Positions 61,101 through 64,000 of a stretch of DNA of 64,000 bases are shown here, in pieces. The notes under the pieces were generated by a model. It was not told where the DNA came from. It searched no databases and saw nothing but the letters and a program-made list of their open reading frames with translations. Source of the stretch: JABGPL01 sp964387885 (GTDB lineage Bacteria > Electryoneota > AABM5-125-24 > Hatepunaeales > Hatepunaeaceae); contig CAYLYZ010000015.1 of the NCBI GenBank assembly GCA_964387885.1, positions 1 to 64,000 of the forward strand, in the 5' to 3' direction. The position numbers and the translations under genes were made by a program. Position 1 is the stretch's first letter. Each line of letters opens with the position of its first letter.

Positions 61101-64000
61101 TAATGATCGAGGGAGATTTCTTCCTCGTTGAATTCGGGGAAGATGTTATCCTCGCACCTGATGAATCTGCTGAATTTGCAATTGTTTTCGCTCCTGAGGC
61201 AGAAGGTGAATTTAATGCAAGACTTACAATTAGCTCAAACGCCGGTCAGGTAGATATAGCATTGAGTGGTCAAACACCAATGGAACCGGTTCCTCCCGCA
61301 ATAATAGTTGATCCGGAAGCTATAGACTTCGGTGACGTTGAGTTGGGAAATGCTCGCAATAGATTAGTAACAATTAGCAATAACGGTGAACAACCACTGA
61401 CAGTCGATGCGATAAACCTCGATGAAGGAGCTTTCAGCGTTGACTTTAATGACCCAATTGAGATTGAAGGTGGAGGTGCAGTTGAAATTACTGTGACATT
61501 CGCACCGGAAGAACTTGGTGATTTTGATGCAAACATGGCAATCAACTCCAACGATCCCGATAATGACGTGGTTATTGTCGCTCTCACCGGATCGGGAGTA
61601 GAAGCCGGTCAGGACTTTGTTTGGGAATTTGAACGAACTGATGTAAACATGAGCATCCTTGTGATGGAAGCTCTGTTAAATGGTGAATCACTGGTTGAAG
61701 GTGACAGAATCGGTGTGTTTACACCTGCTGGATTATGCGGTGGATTTTCCGAAGTTCCCGCTGGATTCCCGGACGATGCGATTGGAGTTGCAGCCTGGGG
61801 TGCTGAACAGGGACAGGAAAACGGTTTCCAGATTGGTGAGGACCTGAACTTCCGTGTATGGGACGTTGATGCAGATATTGATGTTGCTGCGGATGCCGAA
61901 GTAATCAACGGCGTTGAACCCGTCTTTGCCGCCAATGGCTTCTTAGTTGTAAACCTGAATGCCGAAGGTGAACAAGAACTGGATCCCCCGGCTATTGTGG
62001 TTGATCCGCAAGCAATTGATTTTGGTGATGTGGAAGTCGGAAGGAACCGCAGCATTGAGGTTACAATTGGCAATAACGGAGATGAAAATCTCGTAGTTGA
62101 AGCAGTTGATCTCGAAGAAGGAGTTTTCGCTGTCGATTTCAACGAAGCTATTGAGATCGAGGGCGGTGCCGCTGTTGTGTTAGCGGTAACATTCACTCCT
62201 GAAGCGGTTGAAGATTTCGCTGCTGAGATGACAATTCGGTCCAACGATCCGGATAACGGTGCAGTAGTAGTTGCTCTTGTTGGAACGGGTATTGAAGAAG
62301 GGCAACGATTTGATTGGGACTTTGAGCGAACAGATGTAAACATGAGCATTCTTGTAATGGAAGCTCTTCTGAACGGTGAATCGCTTGTAGAAGGTGACTT
62401 CATAGGTGTATTTACACCCGCCGGTTTATGTGCTGGAAATAGTGAAGTTCCTGCTGGATTCCCGGACGAAGCGATTGGAGTTGCTGCATGGGGTGCTGAA
62501 CAAGGACAGGAAAATGGTTTCCAGATTGGTGAAGACCTGAACTTCCGCGTATGGGACGTCGATGCAGATATTGATGTTGCTGCGGATGCACAGGTTATTA
62601 ACGGTGTCGAACCCGTCTTTGCTGCTAATGGCTTCCTTGTCGTCAACCTCTCTGCTGAGGGTGAAGTTGAACCTGAACCGGACATTGTAGTTGAAGAAGA
62701 TGCTCACGACTTCGGTGAAGTTGCAATTGGGGATGCTGCCGAATGGCAGATGAATGTTGCCAATGCAGGTGATGCTGACCTTATGATTAATGCAATGGTC
62801 ATCGATGGAGATTACTTCACGGTTAACTTCGGTGAGGAAATTGCGATAGCACCGGGTGAAGCGTCAGAGTTCACCGTTATATTCTCACCTGAAGAAGAAG
62901 GTGAATTTGCCGCTACCCTGACAATTCAATCCAACGACGGAAATGTCGATGTCGCATTGAGTGGTCGCACACCTGAACAACAGGTTGACCCACCTATGAT
63001 TGTCCTCGATCCGGAAGCACTCGAGTTCGGTCGCGTTGCAGTTGACGGTGACCGCAGCCTTGCAGTGACAATCACGAATGGTGGTGATGAATTACTTGTA
63101 ATCGATGCAATCGATCTCGAAGAGGGAGTATTTAATGCCGATTTCAACGATCCGATAGAAATCGAAGGAGGTCAGGCTTTCGAGTTAGTTGTTACCTTTG
63201 CACCGATAGCTGCAGAAGATTATGCTGCCGATATGACGATTAACTCAAACGATCCTGAAAATGATGCCGTAGTTTTACCTCTCGCCGGTACCGGATTTAT
63301 ACCCGGTGAAGAGCCGCACTTCGTGTTCGATATAACTGATGTCAACATGAGCATGCTTGTCACTGAAGCTCTGCTGAATGATGAAACATTAGTCGAGGGT
63401 GACGAAATTGGCGCATTCACCAACGGTGGATTATGTGCCGGAGGTAGTATTGTTCCCGCTGTATTCCCTGATGAACCAATGGGAGTTGCCGGATGGGGCG
63501 CAGAACAGGGACAGGAAAATGGTTTTGTTGCTGGTGAAGATCTAAACTTCCGCTTCTGGGATTTTGAAGCAGAAGCTGAGTTTGAAGCGGAGATCGTTCA
63601 GGTTGTGAATGGTATTGAACCAGTCTTTGTCGGCAACGGCTTTATTGTCCTCAGGCTTGCAGCTGAAGGTGAAGTTGAACTTGATCCACCTGCAATTGTT
63701 GTTGACCCACAGGCACTCGACTTTGGTGATGTTGAGCTGGATGATGATCGCAGCCTCGAAGTGACCATTGGCAATAATGGTGATGAAATACTGGTCGTCG
63801 ATGCTGTTGACCTTGAGGATGGAGTTTTCGTTGTTGATTTCAACGAAGCTATTGAGGTAGAGGGTGGTGCCGCAGTTGTTTTAACGGTAACTTTCACTCC
63901 TGAAGCAGTTGAAGATTACGCTGCTGATATGACAATACGCTCAAATGATCCTGATAACGATGCTGTAGTAGTCGCCCTTGCCGGTTCTGGTGTTGAAGAA
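55172..64000 (+). CDS. Giant modular secreted protein: NMS/GLCAG modules alternating with ASH domains (runs off the window)
   Basis: One frame stays open from GTG 55172 (CAGGAGGAAAA just upstream) to the window edge, 2,943 codons. After a signal peptide (ending VMAQ, residue about 26) it has ten modules of about 115 residues starting at 55253, 55613, 56603, 57587, 58598, 59606, 60617, 61616, 62309 and 63317. Module signature: xNMSIL, NDEIGVFTP, GLCAGG, AAWGAEQGQ, NGF, FRxWD, and a final ANGFLVVxLxAE. Between them lie sixteen choice-of-anchor D/ASH domains of two alternating types (AHDFGVV and PPxIxVDPxxLDFG). Blocks repeat every 984-1011 bp, except 693 bp after the eighth module. The protein is very acidic, with about one cysteine per module. 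A role in adhesion, surface layer or matrix is inferred; the C-terminal anchor is out of view. Confidence 0.92.
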   Translation, partial: MKKSILEVSLSIFVIVLAVTPGVMAQEHFDWAQTDANMSVLITGATIDDESVVQNDEIGIFTPNGLCAGGAVVPEDFPDEPMGSAAFGAEQGQNNGFQAEDDLNFRIWDHEENLEVIADFQVENDAEPIYVTNGFIVLSLSAERPGAHFEWRVTDTNMSILIMGAEIAGESLTEGDEIGAFTEDGLCAGGGVVPGNFPDDPMGVAVFGSEPEQDNGFQANEAIEFRLWDHVVGAEVAAEMNVIRGEPNYVTNGLLILSLEADAPPAIVLSEDAHDFGVVNIGESDDWAFTISSEGDQDLVITSIESTVNYFSVDFEDELTLAPDESEEFVVTFAPEAEGDLEGAIRIFSNDPNDGIISISLTGAGYRVIPPTIVLSVEGLEFRNIPVGMEESGEMTITNEGDELLVIEGIVIDNESFSSDIENQVELERDQSIEVTFTFHPQESGDFDLLAIIQCNDPENEEAGFRLIGTGFVAGEDHHFDFVETGNSKSIIVTEALLDGEPLIVNDEIGVFTPDGLCAGSDFVTEEGIGISAWGAEQGQDNGFQNGEVMTFVYYAHEIDQEFLAIAEVVEGDLVWEADALAIITLSGLSVPPDIFIEQNEHDFGVVRVGLSSEWTFAIDNSAQGDLLITNVEVEGEYYDVDFQDMVVIEFENSHEFTVTFTPEDEGEFNTTLRVTSNDPDEHVLEISILGGGVIITPPTIELSSYLLDFERVFIDEVAELPLRITNLGDEPLFIEAIDLEEGAFDIDFRRRIEIPGEEFVDLTVTFEPEEADDYVGEMVVRSNDQDNGELAVTLWGSGFDPEQDHFEWEQTDSNLSILILAATLNGDPLEENDEVGVFNEAGLCSGGGEVPVNFPDEPMGIAAFGAEQDMENGFVANEPIAFRIWDFSADFEVEAEAEGVNGEVIFVANGFLVVNLSAEGQQGGDRPIISLPVEDYDFGEVRPGSSTDWEFYVQNSGRENLIVTGIEVEGDRFSANFEEEVELEFGQRQAYTVNFSPEDVGEYEGVVHITSNDPVNEVVDITLAGLCEEAPLPPAISVDPGALDFGRAVVGEQLSLPVTISNEGEEPLIIEGIDVPDENFSSNFENEFEIAEGEAADVQFIFEPNESGELEAIGTIRSNDPENGEVQVALAGLGFIPGEVPHYEFAENELNMSILITGATLDGELLVRWDEVAVFTPADLCAGGGFIPEDFPDQALGIAAWGAEQGEENGFQVGENIEFRVWDHMAEVEAIADITVINGVAPVYQANGFLVVELEAHSRATPNMEIDDEPHDFGVVAVGEVAEWNVEIRNTGEADLIIGEMVTDGAYFTVNFEEEAVVEPDAQIEFVVTFAPEEEGVFEGTLWMATNDPDYNVLEIQLIGRTFEPQEQQAIIVVEPDELAFGRVIVNEERTLALTISNEGDDILVVDAVDIDNEVFTSDFEGEFEVEPGANTQLNVTFTPDDGIDYQGNLVIGSNDPDNEAFAVQLTGSGVIPGEDRHFRFPRTDANMSILVMEALLNGESLVENDEIGVFTPDGVCAGGSVITPEFPDEPVGIAAWGAEQGQNNGFEPGEPLAFRVWDFDADFEVEAEFQVRNGVDPEYVANGFLVIEMTAEGEPEPRPDIFLPEDSHDFGVVPVGESGEWNMTIENHGEGDLIILDMDIVGRHFSVDFDEEVIIAAENGSEFTLGFTPEEDGVFEATLQITSNDPQDDLLEVTLTGRTEEPGGAPVIIVEPAELNFGRVIVDDAGVRNLTITNEGEEDLVIDAMDLEEGAFSVDFEAQIQVAGGESVEIPVVFEPVAREEYAADLTIHSNDPENPDIIVALSGTGFVPGEDVFYEFARTDANMSILVMEAILNGESLVENDEIGVFTPGGLCAGGSVIPAEFPDEAVGVAAWGAEQGQENGFAVGDEITFHVYDLDTGLEGEAAFEVINGVEPVYQANGFMVVTISAELEAEPEPAIEVNADAHDFGEVEIGDAAEWMLVVSSVGDADLVIEDIMIEGDFFLVEFGEDVILAPDESAEFAIVFAPEAEGEFNARLTISSNAGQVDIALSGQTPMEPVPPAIIVDPEAIDFGDVELGNARNRLVTISNNGEQPLTVDAINLDEGAFSVDFNDPIEIEGGGAVEITVTFAPEELGDFDANMAINSNDPDNDVVIVALTGSGVEAGQDFVWEFERTDVNMSILVMEALLNGESLVEGDRIGVFTPAGLCGGFSEVPAGFPDDAIGVAAWGAEQGQENGFQIGEDLNFRVWDVDADIDVAADAEVINGVEPVFAANGFLVVNLNAEGEQELDPPAIVVDPQAIDFGDVEVGRNRSIEVTIGNNGDENLVVEAVDLEEGVFAVDFNEAIEIEGGAAVVLAVTFTPEAVEDFAAEMTIRSNDPDNGAVVVALVGTGIEEGQRFDWDFERTDVNMSILVMEALLNGESLVEGDFIGVFTPAGLCAGNSEVPAGFPDEAIGVAAWGAEQGQENGFQIGEDLNFRVWDVDADIDVAADAQVINGVEPVFAANGFLVVNLSAEGEVEPEPDIVVEEDAHDFGEVAIGDAAEWQMNVANAGDADLMINAMVIDGDYFTVNFGEEIAIAPGEASEFTVIFSPEEEGEFAATLTIQSNDGNVDVALSGRTPEQQVDPPMIVLDPEALEFGRVAVDGDRSLAVTITNGGDELLVIDAIDLEEGVFNADFNDPIEIEGGQAFELVVTFAPIAAEDYAADMTINSNDPENDAVVLPLAGTGFIPGEEPHFVFDITDVNMSMLVTEALLNDETLVEGDEIGAFTNGGLCAGGSIVPAVFPDEPMGVAGWGAEQGQENGFVAGEDLNFRFWDFEAEAEFEAEIVQVVNGIEPVFVGNGFIVLRLAAEGEVELDPPAIVVDPQALDFGDVELDDDRSLEVTIGNNGDEILVVDAVDLEDGVFVVDFNEAIEVEGGAAVVLTVTFTPEAVEDYAADMTIRSNDPDNDAVVVALAGSGVEE

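Noticed and set aside
55531..63897. Many long open frames on the minus strand, some rich in Ser/Thr/Pro, plus short plus-strand frames
   Set aside because: They are shadows of the uninterrupted plus-strand frame of the giant protein; their composition mirrors its GAA/GAT/GTT codons.

Overview
The window looks like a chromosome segment from a Gram-negative, probably anaerobic bacterium of the FCB (Fibrobacteres-Chlorobi-Bacteroidetes) superphylum, most likely one of its candidate phyla. Four large secreted proteins end in the NPFN-type C-terminal sorting domain used by type IX-like secretion. There are FG-GAP/ASPIC, LruC and choice-of-anchor D (ASH) domains, lipoproteins with clear lipoboxes, and indolepyruvate:ferredoxin oxidoreductase with butyrate kinase. 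I cannot name the species. No rRNA, tRNA or CRISPR array was recognised. TTG and GTG starts are frequent.

Layout. 0-12 kb is mostly housekeeping: a MetE-like protein that seems to lack its zinc ligands, a CNNM/CBS/CorC membrane protein, a PpiD-like chaperone, a secreted propeller protein, a Kef-type antiporter, the PLP synthase pair pdxS-pdxT, and a bacterial eRF1-like protein followed by a strong terminator. 12-16.6 kb is an accessory island: dispersed repeats, a large NACHT-HEAT NTPase (probable antiphage defence), and a RAYT transposase whose own reading frame contains three REP palindromes at a 69-bp period, with three more just after its stop. 16.7-24.5 kb holds a sulfur module on the minus strand (SQR-like, DUF1641, TusE/DsrC-like, DsrE-like) opposite a LysR regulator. 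It continues with a MarR gene under a readable promoter and twin operators, coupled to an outer-membrane protein gene, then rarA and a MerR-like regulator with a seven-cysteine tail. 24.5-35.4 kb is a minus-strand run: butyrate kinase, iorA, an SDR, a LruC lipoprotein, iorB and a family-5 solute-binding lipoprotein, flanked by an EamA transporter and a membrane protein.

35.6-38.5 kb is a mobile patch. A RAYT-like transposase is bounded by inverted 26-27 bp repeats, and more copies lie on both sides. Two flanking secreted-protein genes begin inside copies of this repeat, so the repeat supplies the first part of their signal peptides. One of these genes is frameshifted and the other is followed by decayed coding sequence. 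38.6-52.8 kb carries an NmrA-like oxidoreductase, an MlaF-like ATPase, a membrane glycosyltransferase with no canonical start codon, and four large secreted proteins, including a legumain/caspase-like protease fused to a beta-helix. 53-55 kb has a Phd/RelE-type toxin-antitoxin pair, a Bcp peroxiredoxin and a ferritin-like protein.

From 55172 to the window edge one reading frame stays open for 2,943 codons. It encodes a giant, acidic secreted protein made of ten copies of a roughly 115-residue module (here called the NMS/GLCAG module) alternating with sixteen ASH domains in blocks of about 1 kb. The same module occurs in the LruC lipoprotein and in the secreted protein at 39.5-42.0 kb, so it is a shared building block of this organism's cell-surface proteins and the best candidate here for something undescribed.
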